DNA of 64,000 nt from Ridgeia piscesae (taxonomy: Eukaryota; Annelida; Polychaeta; Sabellida; Siboglinidae), in NCBI GenBank assembly GCA_025642075.2, contig JAODUO010000044.1:576001-640000 (forward strand). The letters are read 5' to 3'. The position numbers and the translations under genes were made by a program. Below the pieces are notes generated by a model. That model had not been told where the DNA came from. It did no database searches and saw only the letters and a program-made list of their open reading frames with translations. Of this stretch, positions 49,561-60,352 are shown one piece after another. How positions within the stretch are numbered: the stretch's first letter is position 1; every line of letters starts with the position of its first letter.

Positions 49561-51209
49561 TTATTATCACATGCATTTAAAACATAACATTATTTCCATT
49601 TTCATTACATAAATCTTATTTTCGCAATTAATTAATCTCACTGCAAATAATTATGACATGCATTTAAAACATATCTTTACATTTTTATCACAAAAATTTT
49701 ATTTTCGCAATTAATTGTGCTCCCTTGCCAATAATTATTATGACATGTTTTAAAACATTTATTTTCATTTTAACTACATACCTTTATTTTTATTTATTTT
49801 TACAGTCATGTCCAATCAATTTCATACAAGTTATACATGAAAATATAAACGAAATGAAAATAAACAGTAAAGCCTTTAAATATAAAATAACTTGCACAAA
49901 GCTAGCTTGTAAAGTACAATGTGAACATACAACTACATTACTTGAAGAAGAAATATGTAAAGATGTTTTTATTTCAAAACAAACAACTGATAATACTAAT
50001 AATTAATAAATAGACAAGAAAATATCTACTGGTAGACATTTAAAAATAATAAGACAATACAAAACGTAATCATGAATATTATGATCTGGAGAATCACTGA
50101 AATTCATAACTGGACATTAAGAGTCAGGTTGAAATAATAGTAATGTTTAATCTGCTAACTCTTAAATGTAATATATTTATGGCATCATTCAACTCAACAT
50201 TAACTTATGCAAGGCTGGCTTGTAAAGTACAATGTGAACATATCTTTTATATAACCTGACAAATAAACATGTCATACTCACTCCTAGTCATATAATGAGT
50301 AAATATATATTGTAGTGTCATGAACAAAACATACGACAGAGGCAAATTATCTACCAAGAAAAACAATACAAGTTATACAAATAATACTATTGTAAACACA
50401 ATTGCTGTAAAACAATCAGAACACATTCATTGTGTGAGTGAACAGTATTGCAACGAAGCACAAGTCATTTCATTTCACTGCAACTAAGGCTGTTTGTTTA
50501 CACAAAGATATTGCTAGTGTAAAACGTTGAGAACTTGCAACACACACTTATAATTGTATATAGCAAGCTGCAGTGCTATAATTCATTCTACACATACACA
50601 CAATATCAACAATGAACATAAATGACAAGCAGACTGCCACAGTGCTGTTGATTTACAACAACAAAATATTTTCTAGGTGTGGAAATGGAATTAATGAAAT
50701 TGTTGCAATTCCAATAGTTTCTCACACACACATTTGATTTAGGTAAACAATGCAATCAATGTAATGCGTTTTAGCCAAAGCAACGCTTGCAGACACAACA
50801 TAATATATTATGCGAGGTTGTGTGGTGTTTGCCTCTTCTTCTTCTTCTTCTTCTTCTTCTTCTTCTTTTTCTCTTCTCGCAAGGACTTGTTGAAGTAAAG
50901 TTTTCTCTTTACATGTTTTTTCATCAATTAATGTAGTTGTATATTCTGTATGTTTTATTGTTTATTTGTATTTCTTTTATATTTTCGTGTATGATTGTAC
51001 GAACATTATTGGAAATGACTGCAATAAATAACACTGATATAGTAAAAATGTAAATAAATGTTGTTTTAAATGCATGTCATAATAATTATTAGTAAGTGAG
51101 CACAATTAATTGCATTAAATGCATGTCATAATTATTAGCAAGTGAGATTAATTAATTGCGAAAATAAAATTTATGTAATAACAATGAAATAAATGCACGT
51201 GATAATAAC

Positions 51210-51537
51210 TATTAGCACTGCAACATAATCGAAACAATATCGTATTTTCGGCTATTTACCCTCTCATTCTACTAATACATTTTTCCACCTAGATTCTAAC
51301 GATCTTGTATGCGGCAGAAAAACAGCGCGTAATGTTTTTAAATAGGTCAGTTCGCTCAGTTCACTTTGCGCGCGTTCTGGTTGGTTTTGTGTATTCCTCG
51401 TTCCGACGACGCTCCCGCCTGCCAAGTCGCACTGCCAAAGGCACGTGGCGCGTGTTTACTTCCAGCAACCAATCGCAACGCAGATAGCATTGCAAGCAGT
51501 GCCTTAACAACATTTGTATCCGGAAAGGCGAAGTCGC
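51210..51537 (-). repeat. Right long inverted repeat of the MULE-like element
   Basis: Reverse complement of the left repeat, ending GGCGAAGTCGC at 51537. Confidence 0.9.
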
Positions 51538-51546
51538 GTTCGGATC

Positions 51547-52009
51547 TCACTTCTACCTCTCGCCCATAGATGTAGTGCTGAAATTTCTCTGCCGCACACA
51601 CTACAGCGAGATATTCTTTCTTGGTCGGAAACCAGTTCATCTCTGTTGGAGTTAGTGCCTTCGAGTAGTAGGCTGCTGGTTGTCCTTCTCGCAGCAGACA
51701 GGCACCTATGCCAGTCTTAGAAGCATCACACTGTATTTGGACTTTCATGTTCGGATCGAACAGGCGGAGACCAGGTGTTGTGGAAAGAATCTCCTTGACT
51801 TTGTTGAAAGCGTGTTCATGTTCTGTGTTCCACACGAACGGTACGTCTGCTTTCAGAAGGCTTCTCGTTGGAGCTGTTACAGTAGACATATCTGATATGT
51901 ACTGTGACAAGTAGTTCAGCATTCCTATCAGACGCTGAATATCTTTCTTGCACTCTGGTTCTCGCATATTGACGATTGCTTCGACTTTGGATGGGTCTGG
52001 CTTGAACAA
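51547..52009 (-). pseudogene. Gypsy RT connection and RNase H, first part
   Basis: Minus-strand open segment: KPDPSKVEAIVNMREPECKK, RLIGMLNYLSQYISDMS, FVWNTEHEHAFNKVKEIL (RT thumb/connection), then VQIQCDASKTGIGACLL (RNase H catalytic Asp in the QCDAS block) and YYSKALTPTEMNWFPTKKE (catalytic Glu). It ends at EVEVRS, where the MULE-like element is inserted in front of the next catalytic block, SDHNPLE. Confidence 0.88.
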
Positions 52010-52019
52010 CTTGATGAGT

Positions 52020-52457
52020 GTGCGATCAGCTTCTTATTCGCTGTTGGGCGCAGTGATTATGTCGTCTGCAATCGCGTGCTCATCATCAATGTCACCAAAT
52101 GTTTGGTACACTCTCTTCTGTAGGGGAACTTGCCAGAAAGCATCCTTCAAGTCGATCACTGTGAACACCTTCTTGCCATTTAGACGACAGGTTACATCTT
52201 CCACGGTAGGTATCTGGAAGTTCTCCCGCTTGATAGCTTTGTTCAGCTCTCTAGTGTCAAGATAAGAGTCTCAAGGATCCGTTTTTCTTCTCCACAATCA
52301 TGAGATTGTGTACCCAGTCTGTGGGTTTGTTGACCTTCTGTATGACATTGTGTTTCTCCATCAGATCAAGTTTGAGTTTCAGTCTGTCTTGTAGCCCAAA
52401 TGGAACCCTTCGAGGTGGTTCTTTCACCTGCACTGTGTCTTGTTCGATTACAATGTG
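52020..52457 (-). pseudogene. Gypsy reverse transcriptase with internal deletion
   Basis: Reads PPRRVPFGLQDRLKLKLDLM and DWVHNLMIVEKKNGSLRLL (fingers) with a frame break near 52270, then VIDLKDAFWQVPL (motif A, catalytic Asp), and then immediately VYQTFGDIDDEHAIADDII. In related enzymes about 25-30 residues separate these blocks and contain motif B (SAPE-x-FQ); here they are missing, so the fingers-palm core was cut by a short in-frame-sized deletion. Motif C reads IADDI. An in-frame stop follows near 52035. Confidence 0.8.
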
Positions 52458-53177
52458 TTATGGTTCTTCGAAACAGCCTAGTCCATTACACACATCTTTG
52501 TATGTACTGTTGATACTTTCTGTTGTGACTGCTTCTATACCATTCACTCCTCTGGTTATCAACCCAAGGTTGTCACACATTGAGAGTCCTAAAATCGGTG
52601 GTGATTTCGAGTTGACTGTGTAGAACTCACATTGCTTGTTGCGGCCATTCACTGAGCACTCGAGTTGACACTTCCCGGTATGTGTCACCCGCTGACCTCC
52701 ATACGCTCTGAGCACAGTGCTTAACTGCTTTATCTGCGGTCTTGGTGTGATTTTTCTGAATGTTCCCAACGGCATCACATTGGTGGCTGCTCCCGTGTCT
52801 AATTTCACCTTCACACGTGTCTCATTGCATCTAAAGGCAGCTAGCCATTCACCATGTTTCTCAATATTTCCAATGAAGTGCGTGTCCAGAAAGAATTGAT
52901 CATCGTCTCTTTCATCACCTTGCACTAGCTCTTTCACTGACTTGGTCCTGCACATTTCTGCAAAATGATGTCGTCCACCGCATTTTAGGCAACTCTTTCC
53001 CCATGCTGGACATCTTTTTGGATGGTCCTGTCTTCCACGTCTCCCACACTTCATGCTTTCTGGTTTATTGTGCTGGTACATTGCACTGGCAGGTTTTGGT
53101 TTATGCTTGACTCGTGACTTGGTATTCACTTCATACACTACTTTCGTCGACTCAACCGTACCTTTCTTCTTTTGCAC
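52458..53177 (-). pseudogene. Gypsy zinc knuckle and aspartic protease
   Basis: 239-codon segment. A cysteine/histidine cluster (CGRRGRQDHPKRCPAWGKSC, with a second knuckle CLKCGGRHHFAEMC) lies at codons 43-76; the first knuckle has lost its second Cys (G-R in place of C). The protease follows: VKLDTGAATNVMP with the catalytic D-T-G at codons 125-137, and ILGLSMCDNLGLI, the hydrophobic-hydrophobic-G block near codon 197. The protease looks intact; it would process the gag-pol polyprotein. Confidence 0.85.
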
Positions 53178-53302
53178 ATCTTTTCTGGTTACCTATAAAG
53201 ATTTACATATATTCACTGCTCTTTTGAGTGTTAGCTTCACTTCCCTCAGCAAGCGTTCCTGAATACGTTTGTCTTTCATGGAAAACACAATCGTATCATG
53301 TT

Positions 53303-53700
53303 TTAGTGCTCTTTAAATTCGCACGCATTAGCAAGTGTGTGTAGTTCCGTGGTGTAGTCGTCGAAGTGCTGTTCCTCCGCCCTCTCATAAACCCCGAATC
53401 GATATCTCGCGAATATGACGCGCTTTTCCCCAACAAATTCAAGTTCAAATCGTTTGACAACGTCAGCGTAAACATCTGATCTCAACACGTTACGATTGTC
53501 ATTGGCTTGAGCGGCATTACTTTGATCAGGTTGGGCATTGCCTTGTTGGTTGTCATCATCAGGTACAGGCGGATTGTTCGGTGGATCGTTCGGCGGGCCC
53601 ATAGCGCTGAGCAAGATGGCAATCTTCGTGCGATTCGGTTTCGAGTCCGCTTCAATTGCGAGCATATACAACTCGAACCGTTGATACCATCGCCTCTAGT
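53303..53700 (-). pseudogene. Gypsy gag fragment
   Basis: Open segment starting YMLAIEADSKPNRTKIAILLSAMG, then a Pro/Asn/Gln-rich linker, then RFGVYERAEEQHFDDYTTELHTLANACEF. The last block, with a spaced R-x-Q-x-x-x-E-x-F-x-x-Y-x-T-x-L pattern and CEF, is the capsid region of Gypsy gag proteins. The frame breaks after FKEH and an in-frame stop follows near 53195 before the zinc knuckle. Confidence 0.75.
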
Positions 53701-53768
53701 TTTCGGCTACATTACCCTGAAGGCTAAAGTATTCCGTGGGCTTCCATCATCGACTTATTTTCGCTAAA

Positions 53769-53786
53769 TCCCGCATATTGACACCA
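53769..53786 (-). promoter_or_regulatory. Candidate primer-binding site of the Gypsy element
   Basis: On the minus strand TGGTGTCAATATGCGGGA starts directly after the 5' LTR. TGGTGTCA pairs with a tRNA 3' end TGACACCA, as in some tRNA-Leu species; this tRNA assignment is inference. Confidence 0.6.
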
Positions 53787-53934
53787 TGTTATAGTCAACG
53801 ACTTGACACAGCCATGTGCTACAACGCTAAGGGGCGAATCCAGATCTTTATGCTGACTGGATGATTATTACAAACATTAGATAATGGTGCGCCATGCATG
53901 TCAAACAAAACAGTTAAATGTACAATCTGTAACA
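53787..53934 (-). repeat. 5' LTR of the Gypsy element
   Basis: 148 bp, same ends as the LTR at 47178. Followed on the right by the target duplication ATAGT. Confidence 0.93.
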
Positions 53935-54107
53935 ATAGTTATATTGTGATTGTCCCTGTGAAACATTGCAGGAGATAAACATCCCCTACTGACATCTAAC
54001 TTTGTAATTTTTGAAGCCATGCTATAGCCCCGCCTATCCTGTTTGCTCTGTCAGTATGGTGTGAATGACTGGTTCCTACATCCAGAATCCTGACTGGGTC
54101 TGGGCTA

Positions 54108-54280
54108 GTGCTGGTTCAATATATCGAAGTATCGCGATACTTGCGAAAGTTCGATACCGATACTTAGGGGTATCGCGATACTTCGATATTTTTGGTATCG
54201 AACGGTCATTGTTCAATACCTTCGATACTTTCGATAGCTACGATACCTTCGATACTTCGATCTCGAGTCCATTCGACGAG
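54108..54280. repeat. CGATAC-rich subterminal block of a hAT-like element
   Basis: Starts TAGTGCTGGTTCAATATATCG and contains about 15 copies of CGATAC/GTATCG in both orientations within 170 bp. Clustered short motifs next to a TAGTGCTGG end are hAT-like. A BED-finger coding relic follows at 54800, which fits one element. Confidence 0.6.
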
Positions 54281-54739
54281 GTCGATGCGAAGGCGCAACA
54301 TCGTTGTCGATGACGTCGTTGTTTACGGGAGCTACCCACACACCGCTTCGCTGCCCAACTTGACTTAGGCGTGGTTGTTTAAAAAATAATATAACATCAA
54401 ATGTGAATTGTTTTCTAAAACTTTATTGTAGAGTTAGTTTGTATAACTGTTTTGTGTTAGCCTAGGTCAGACTTCGCTTAACCTCGGTTATCCAAACCAA
54501 GGTTCGTGATTTTCTCGTTTGGTGGCACTACCATGCCATCTGTCTCCCTACTTTACGGTTTACCTACGGCTACGCGTACAAAAACACACATCCTATATTT
54601 TTATAGTGTTTATTGCACGCACTAGTATTTATTAAACTAGTTTAATCATAATACTATTAATATAAATAATTGTTCGAGCACAATGCGCAAGCTTTGTTTA
54701 TCCGGGTTCCGTTTGGTGGCGCTGTTTTGCTGTTTGGTG

Positions 54740-55000
54740 GCGCCACCATTTGCCGTATACGACTCCCTCAACCAAGACAAACGACAATAAATCGCAACGT
54801 TCGTCGCTAATTTGGCAGTTTTCCAACAAAGAATGTCTGCTGTGCCAGAAGCGCCCCAAAGATAGCGGGCAAAATACATCGAATTTGACGAAACATGTCA
54901 CTGTTCATGATTCAAGAAACTATCAAAACGTGATGATCGACTTTCATCGAAGGACACGTCAACGTCCCAATACAACAATGGCAATGTCAATGACTTGAGA
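54740..55000 (+). pseudogene. BED zinc-finger N-terminus of a hAT transposase
   Basis: Frame 54750-54998 reads SSLIWQFSNKECLLCQKRPK, then GQNTSNLTKHVTVHDSRNY: a BED-type finger with C-x2-C (CLLC) and the H-x4-H pair (KHVTVH), including the very typical TSNLTKH block. BED fingers bind transposon ends or promoters; they are found at the N-terminus of hAT transposases and domesticated ZBED proteins. The frame stops soon after (TGA at 54996), and no RNase H-like transposase core follows in this window, so this is a truncated element. Confidence 0.7.
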
Positions 55001-55734
55001 ACGTGTTCTATCGAAATATTCAACAATGAGCAAGCAGTGGATATCTAGTTACAGTCGAAGCGAATCGCCATTGGTTGCCGGATCTACTACTGCGGCCACA
55101 GCGTCAAGAAGGGGCATACACGTTGTGATTAATCACGATAGCTAAACCATGTGTAGCCATATAAGCATAAATAAACATATCACAAATACAAGACCATGGT
55201 TGTGGGTGAACTTGTAGATCAGGTTTAATGTTTACAAAACATGGAGTCATATACATAATTATACAGTAATCAATATTGGCAAAAACACTGATCTCCGTGG
55301 CACTGGCCAAACAGGTTCACCACTGGCAGAGGCAGAGGCAGAAACCGATCTGTTCTTGAAAACAGTTGCAAAAACATCATGGGGCTTATGTGTACTTGAT
55401 AACGTGGTAATTTAAGTTTTATGTTAAAAAATATTGGAGTGAACTGGGAAGTATAATTGTAAGTTTAATTAATATTTTTTCTATTATTAATTAGTGTTGT
55501 TTTATTGTAATCGTCTATAATAATGACTATAGTTTTGATGTTAAATCAGTTATCTTTACGATCCAATTAATAATTAAAAAACCCAGATATAACTGTGAAT
55601 GTTCAGCTGTTTTGGCACTGTTATAGGTGTGTTTAACAATAACATAATTTTTATGTTATTTTCAGCTGTACTTGTTGATGATAACTTCCTCCCCGCGCGC
55701 ACGCAATCCCAAGGGGGTCGATTCTTACAAAGTG

Positions 55735-56075
55735 GTTCTAAAGCGGCCATTGGTAATTTGGATAAATCCAAACTGGCCATTGGATTTATGCAAATTACCC
55801 AAGTTACTCATGGTTGCCGTTTGAGCAGTCGAACTAAATTTGTTCTAGGACCTGATGAGTCAAAATCAACCAAAATTTTCATAGGATAGGACATTTATAA
55901 GTTCACTATTGAACACATATGACTGTCAAAGTTCTTAATGTATCACTATGCGTAAACTTTTGGTGCGTTGAGACGTCTATTCCTCTGAAATGTTAACAGT
56001 TGTTTTCTCACGCAATGTCATCTTTTTAGAGGGTATGCGTTAATTGTTGATTTTATGGCCACCCTAGAAAATACA
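55735..56075 (+). repeat. Dispersed repeat pair, copy 2
   Basis: Direct match to 28442-28798 over the whole length (TGGCCATTGGATTTATGC...GGTTGCCGTTTGAGCAGTC, CCTGATGAGTCAAAATCAACCAAAAT, GCGTTGAGACGTCTATTCCTCT, ATGGCCACCCT). Unclassified. Confidence 0.7.
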
Positions 56076-57955
56076 GGCCGAAATGCAGAACCTGACTGAA
56101 CTGCACACTAAGTAAGCGGCCTTGAATGCCGTCTGAACCAGGAGATTTATTATTTATGACATAACTGCCGTGATTATGAAGATGTTTTTACATAAATCGT
56201 GTTTGCTCAGTTGTTGCAAATCTACACTTCCTAGATTATGAATATATCCGTGTGATGTTTTCAGTGTTTCCAAATTAACTAAGTAATGAATAAACATCAC
56301 GTAATTATTTATAAATATAAGAAAAATTGACTATGTCAATGCATATGTGTAAATAAATTTATTATTTAGATCAATCTTGTGTATAGACGCTTTCAACAAT
56401 ATCTGTAGTCCTAGTTTATGCAGTATGCAAATACAAACGTTACTGTTTCATAAACAAATGTCCTGTAATATTTTATTTTATCAATTTTGTATCTATTGTT
56501 TTTATATATTTATTCTTGTTTAATTTTTTTTACATACGCAGGGACTGTTTCTGACATCGAAACATACAATGCACCAGACAATATCAATGAAGTATATGAA
56601 TTATCATTCTATAAATCTTAAACCGTTTTAAAGATAATTAAATATACATCAAAATAAACACGACTACAACCCCTACTAGGGGGAGCAATTAAGTCAGCCA
56701 CCATGAACAATAGAAGGCTGTGAGTGTCCAACCAGACTGTGCTGTGGGGTGTGCTGATCATAGTCACCCCAATACAGTATACAGATAGTCCCAGGAGTTC
56801 ATGTCCTCAGATCTGCTAAAAGCCCAGGCTGAAATAGGCAAAATGTTAACATTTTGCTTTTTGGGGAGGCCCCGAGATGCCCTTACAATACTAGTGAACT
56901 ACAACTTTACTGTGTACAATGAGATACCCTCAGATATGTCTATGCAAAATTAGAGGAAAAGCTTTAGAACAGTTTTGAAATAAAATAAGAAATTAAATTG
57001 TACCAGTTTTTAGGAGCTAAAGGACCATAGGAACCTTAGAATGTGTCGATCAAATTTACATTTCCTGTGCATAGTGACAGCACGCTAAGAAACGTCCATG
57101 CAAAATTTGAAAAACGGATCTTTAATGGTTTCTGAGATTTGATAGCTAACGGCACACGGCATGTGGCGCACACAATGTATGCCATATCCATTGGACTTTC
57201 GGCTCAAAGGACTGAAAATGCTGACTTTGTGGCAAGTGTATATCAGTTACAACGAAACAACAGGTTTGCTTCAGTACATGATTTATGTTTGTATGAGGTC
57301 ACACACAAAAATTTGCGCATGATGCCAGAGTATGTAACTAGTATGTTTTTACTGGTTTGAAAATACATATTAAATTAGGACCTGTACAAATACAGCAAAG
57401 TTCTATAAAACCACCGGGACTGTACACTTGGAAGCAAATTGGATGAAACCTTAAAACACTACACTGAGATTCCCTGAATAATACAGTCATATTCTCTTAG
57501 TCATTTGATGAAAACAGTGTCTATGAAGAAATGGACTTTTGGAACCTTATAAATGTATACCAAGAAAACATGATTTCTGTTTATTGTTCCATTTGGATCA
57601 ATTGCTAACAATTAACAATAAAAAACAGTTGGGTTCAGATACCTCTTCAACCCAGCATGTCTTTATACACCGCTGCCATTTTCTCCTAATCTCATCAGTA
57701 CAAACCACTTCCGTTACACATGCCGACAATCCAAATGAGTCTCAATGAATGTTACCTAAGTACGTGTTATTTTGGAAGAACCTCCACATTGCGCTGGCGG
57801 CTTACTGCTTCCGAAGACGTCCCCAGATCACAAGACAAAACGACAACATTTTGACCTCAGCAGCTCAGAATTACCCAAGCTTACTCACTATTCAACATTA
57901 AACTTGCATTTTAAGGTTGTTTCACCAACATAGTTGAGTCATCAATATTTTACGA
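56076..57955. other. Unassigned AT-rich DNA downstream of GFM1
   Basis: No gene or mobile-element protein recognised; short ORFs at 57139-57360 and 57539-57748 have no motif. Polyadenylation of GFM1 must occur here or in the MITE region (on the minus strand), but no single signal stands out. Confidence 0.4.
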
Positions 57956-57959
57956 CATG

Positions 57960-58370
57960 CGCTGTAGCGTTTAAATTTTTCCGGGTGTTATAAACTATCC
58001 GGATGACGTTTCTGTGCATGTGCAATAAATGTCAAATCATCAAAATGCAGCAAAACGCAAAGCATTTATGGTATAAATACTATGGGCATTGATAGCAAGT
58101 GCAAATCATTTGCCTGCAATGCGCCATAATCCGTAACAGTGATTTAAACAGACGTACTATTTTAATGTATTTAATGAAATTTTAAGCAACTCTTCACAGT
58201 AATCACCAACAGGAGAGTTAACGAACAGCCCGTGGTATTTATATTACAAATGCTTTGCGTTTCGCTGCACATTGATGGGTTTACGTTTATCGCGCATGCG
58301 CAGAAACATTACCCAGATAGTTTATAACGCCCAGAAAAATGTAAGCGCGACAGCGGTTTATACTGCATCA
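57960..58370. mobile_element. Foldback MITE next to the GFM1 3' end
   Basis: Two arms of about 120 bp are inverted copies: left GCTGTAGCGTTTAAATTTTTCCGGGTGTTATAAACTATCC (57960 on) and right, read inward, GCTGTCGCGCTTACATTTTTCTGGGCGTTATAAACTATCT, continuing through GTTTCTGTGCATGTGCAATAAA and CAAAACGCAAAGCATTT. About 170 bp of loop lies between. No coding capacity; I could not settle the target duplication, so the superfamily is open. It would lie in, or just past, the GFM1 3' UTR. Confidence 0.78.
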
Positions 58371-58433
58371 TACAATAAAAACAAACGGAAATGTAATGTC
58401 CCTTGTCAATTAGCCTAGAGTCGGTACGATGGG

Positions 58434-58619
58434 TCAGTTCTTCTTGCGTTTCCGGTCCTTCATCTGGTTGTTGAGTTCCTCGTCCCACTGCCTCATCAGG
58501 TTGTGCTGGGTCTCAGGGAGGGCGGGGCAGTACTTGCAGTACTCCATCGTGAACTCACCCTTGCCCTGGGTACACGACCGCAGCTCCGTGGAGTAGCCAA
58601 ACATCTCGTTGAGTGGGAT
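58434..58619 (-). CDS. GFM1: Elongation factor G, mitochondrial: last coding exon
   Basis: C-terminal 61 residues of mitochondrial EF-G1 plus stop. Starts at an AG acceptor (TCGTACAG) in phase 0 and encodes [20 protein letters not shown], then [16 protein letters not shown] and a Lys/Arg-rich end (MKDRKRKKN). [21 protein letters not shown] and MEYxxYxPxLP are the hallmark end of domain V of EF-G1. The protein is the mitochondrial GTPase that translocates tRNA and mRNA on the mitoribosome. The TELRS and GKGE residues distinguish EF-G1 from the ribosome-recycling paralogue EF-G2 (GFM2). Confidence 0.95.
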   Translation of the reverse strand: MPLNEMFGYSTELRSCTQGKGEFTMEYCKYCPALPETQHNLMRQWDEELNNQMKDRKRKKN

Positions 58620-59448
58620 CTGTACGACATACCACAGACACATCGCGTCATTCACAGTTTCACTCCGTCAGCTGGTATGGCTTATGATAATAAATAAATA
58701 ACTTCCATGGTGCCAATATCCTCAGAATCCGAGCTCAGTGGCGCAACAAAAGCAGTGGATTCAGCGTTCTCATAGTCAAGGGCAGAGCAAATGTCGTCAA
58801 CAATGGGGTGGGCGCACTAAGAAGCTAGGGTTGATAGGTGAGATTAAACAGATAGGTTTTCGGGACAAATTAGGAGAGACAGGTGTGATGAACAAGACAG
58901 GTAGATGTCATGCAGAACACACATCAGTTTCTGTACTTTGTTTCTCTAAATTCCTATGCACTTCTTTCTACAGGCAATGACAGTTTGCTTTATTTCCTTA
59001 CAAGTCTGGAGTGTGAAGACTCTCGCCACAGCACATTTAAATAGAACAATATATTTATAATCTAAATTGACAAACATATTTAAGGTCAGCCTCACCCCAG
59101 ACGGCCTTGACCCAGAAAGAGAACAACATTTTGTATCTGTAACAGTATATGTAATTGCTCCCTAAGTTTGAATTCTTTGCTTCTAAGGTTTCAGACTAAC
59201 ACTAGGAAACTTTAAATCTACAAAGTATTCACTATGACATGGTAGCATGTAAGTGCATATATACAAATTCAAATGATGAACAAGTTTACCATTTTGTTAT
59301 ACCAGTGCCTTTATCACAAAAACAGAACAGCTAAAAAAATAATCTAAATACTATCTCGGTGCAGCAGATGGCGATACCCGTTCAATTTAACAGTGGTATG
59401 TCAGTACATGACTACATCCCCTCGTTCATGTGCCCAGTTGTAACTTAC

Positions 59449-59612
59449 CTCGGCGAAAATGGAGAAATATCCTTCCGTGGCATCTTGTCCTGTGATGATG
59501 GCGTGGCGCTTGTTAATGCCTGCAAGGACTGCTCCCTGGAATTCGAGTGGGGCCGTCACCTCGACATTCATCACTGGCTCAATAATTAGCCATTGTTGCC
59601 GCTCTTCAAACA
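59449..59612 (-). CDS. GFM1: Elongation factor G, mitochondrial: domain IV/V exon
   Basis: 164-bp exon. Acceptor GGGTTTTCAG, donor GTAAGT (exon ends GCCGAG). Begins with the last two bases of a Val codon (phase 1 start) and ends in phase 0. Encodes [20 protein letters not shown], then [20 protein letters not shown] and EGYFSIFAE. EPxMxVEVxAPxEFQG is the junction between domains IV and V, and the [10 protein letters not shown] loop is highly conserved in EF-G1. Joins without a gap to the last exon (FAE + IPLNEMFGY). Confidence 0.95.
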
Positions 59613-60283
59613 CTGAAAACCCAACATTGACCAACTGTCTCACTGCAGGGTTGCCACTCATGGAAGCTTTCAAAATTCCCTGACTATTCCCTGCATCAAA
59701 GTTTCATTATCCCTAACCATGCTGGCTGAATAATCATGAAAATGTATGCACGATGTATCAGTGTTCAATGCCCACTCAGATTGCCTAGTTCAATTCCTAT
59801 ACCACTAAATGTCACAGTCATTGACATAACAGTGTAACAATTTAACTTGTACATTGATAATAAGTACACATATTCACACACAGTAGATTCATTGGGCACA
59901 GTTGGTCAAGCTATATATATATAAGTTCAACTTATAATGTTAACAACAGATGTACAAAAAATCAAATGCAAGGTACAGATACTTGCATATCTTGCACGGA
60001 TCTGGAGCACATTTCATGAAATAACGCAAGGTCTAAAGGGTTAAAAAAACAGACAATACCATTTACAAGCATAAATCACCATGGTTTTTAGACATTTCTT
60101 TTTTAAAGTTGGCTCCAATGTTAACAAGAAAACAAAAGATACTGCTACTGAAGATATTTCAACAAATGATGTTTAAGCTCTTGATATGCGAGGCCCCGAA
60201 AGTACAGAAACAAATTTCACAATTTAATTTCGCTATGACAGAACACAATTGTTTTCGCAACTAATTCGTCGTTTTCAACTGAC

Positions 60284-60352
60284 CTTGTTTCATGGCACCT
60301 TCTGCTGCCAACTGGAAGGAATATTCGCTCGAGTCGACCGCATGATGTGCAC
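60284..60352 (-). CDS. GFM1: Elongation factor G, mitochondrial: 69-bp exon
   Basis: Acceptor CTGAGACAG, donor GTCAGT; phase 1 in and out. Encodes AHHAVDSSEYSFQLAAEGAMKQ, the end of domain IV (DGAHHxVDSxExSFxxAxxGAxKQ in the family). The split codons rebuild a Gly before AHH and a Val before FEER. Confidence 0.95.

Larger units (their letters stand above)
49232..51537. mobile_element. MULE-like element with long inverted repeats, inserted in the Gypsy pol
   Basis: 2306 bp. Long terminal inverted repeats: GCGACTTCGCCTTTCCGGATACA at the left matches the right end read inward, and the match continues with few changes for at least 330 bp (to about 49560 and from about 51210), more loosely to about 49790 and 51000. 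It splits the RNase H gene of the host element and is flanked by a 9-bp target duplication GGTGGGATC (49223-49231) / GTTCGGATC (51538-51546); the ancestral GGTCGGATC is implied by the SDH codons, with one change in each copy. Nine-bp duplications and very long inverted repeats are typical of Mutator-like elements; no transposase is encoded, so it is non-autonomous. The outer 200 bp is GC-richer and the centre AT-rich, with a (CTT)n run at 50834-50868. Confidence 0.85.
47178..53934 (-). mobile_element. Complete Ty3/Gypsy LTR retrotransposon, inactivated
   Basis: Two 148-bp LTRs in the same orientation, a 5-bp target duplication ATAGT on both sides (47173-47177 and 53935-53939), a polypurine tract next to the left LTR and a candidate primer-binding site next to the right LTR define a minus-strand element of 6757 bp, 2306 bp of which is a later MULE-like insertion. 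Domain order gag, zinc knuckle, protease, RT, RNase H, integrase is that of Ty3/Gypsy. The wording of the protease and RNase H blocks suggests the lineage that is often annotated as K02A2.6-like in invertebrates. My base-by-base comparison of the LTRs finds about 10 differences in 148 (about 93% identity), so it is not a recent insertion. Frameshifts, stops, an internal RT deletion and the MULE insertion make it dead. Confidence 0.93.

Noticed and set aside
49725..50006. 93-codon ORF in the MULE-like element as a transposase
   Set aside because: Too short, no catalytic DDE or zinc-finger motif, and strongly AT-biased composition.
58503..58697. Plus-strand ORF over the last GFM1 exon
   Set aside because: Antisense shadow of the conserved minus-strand EF-G1 coding sequence.
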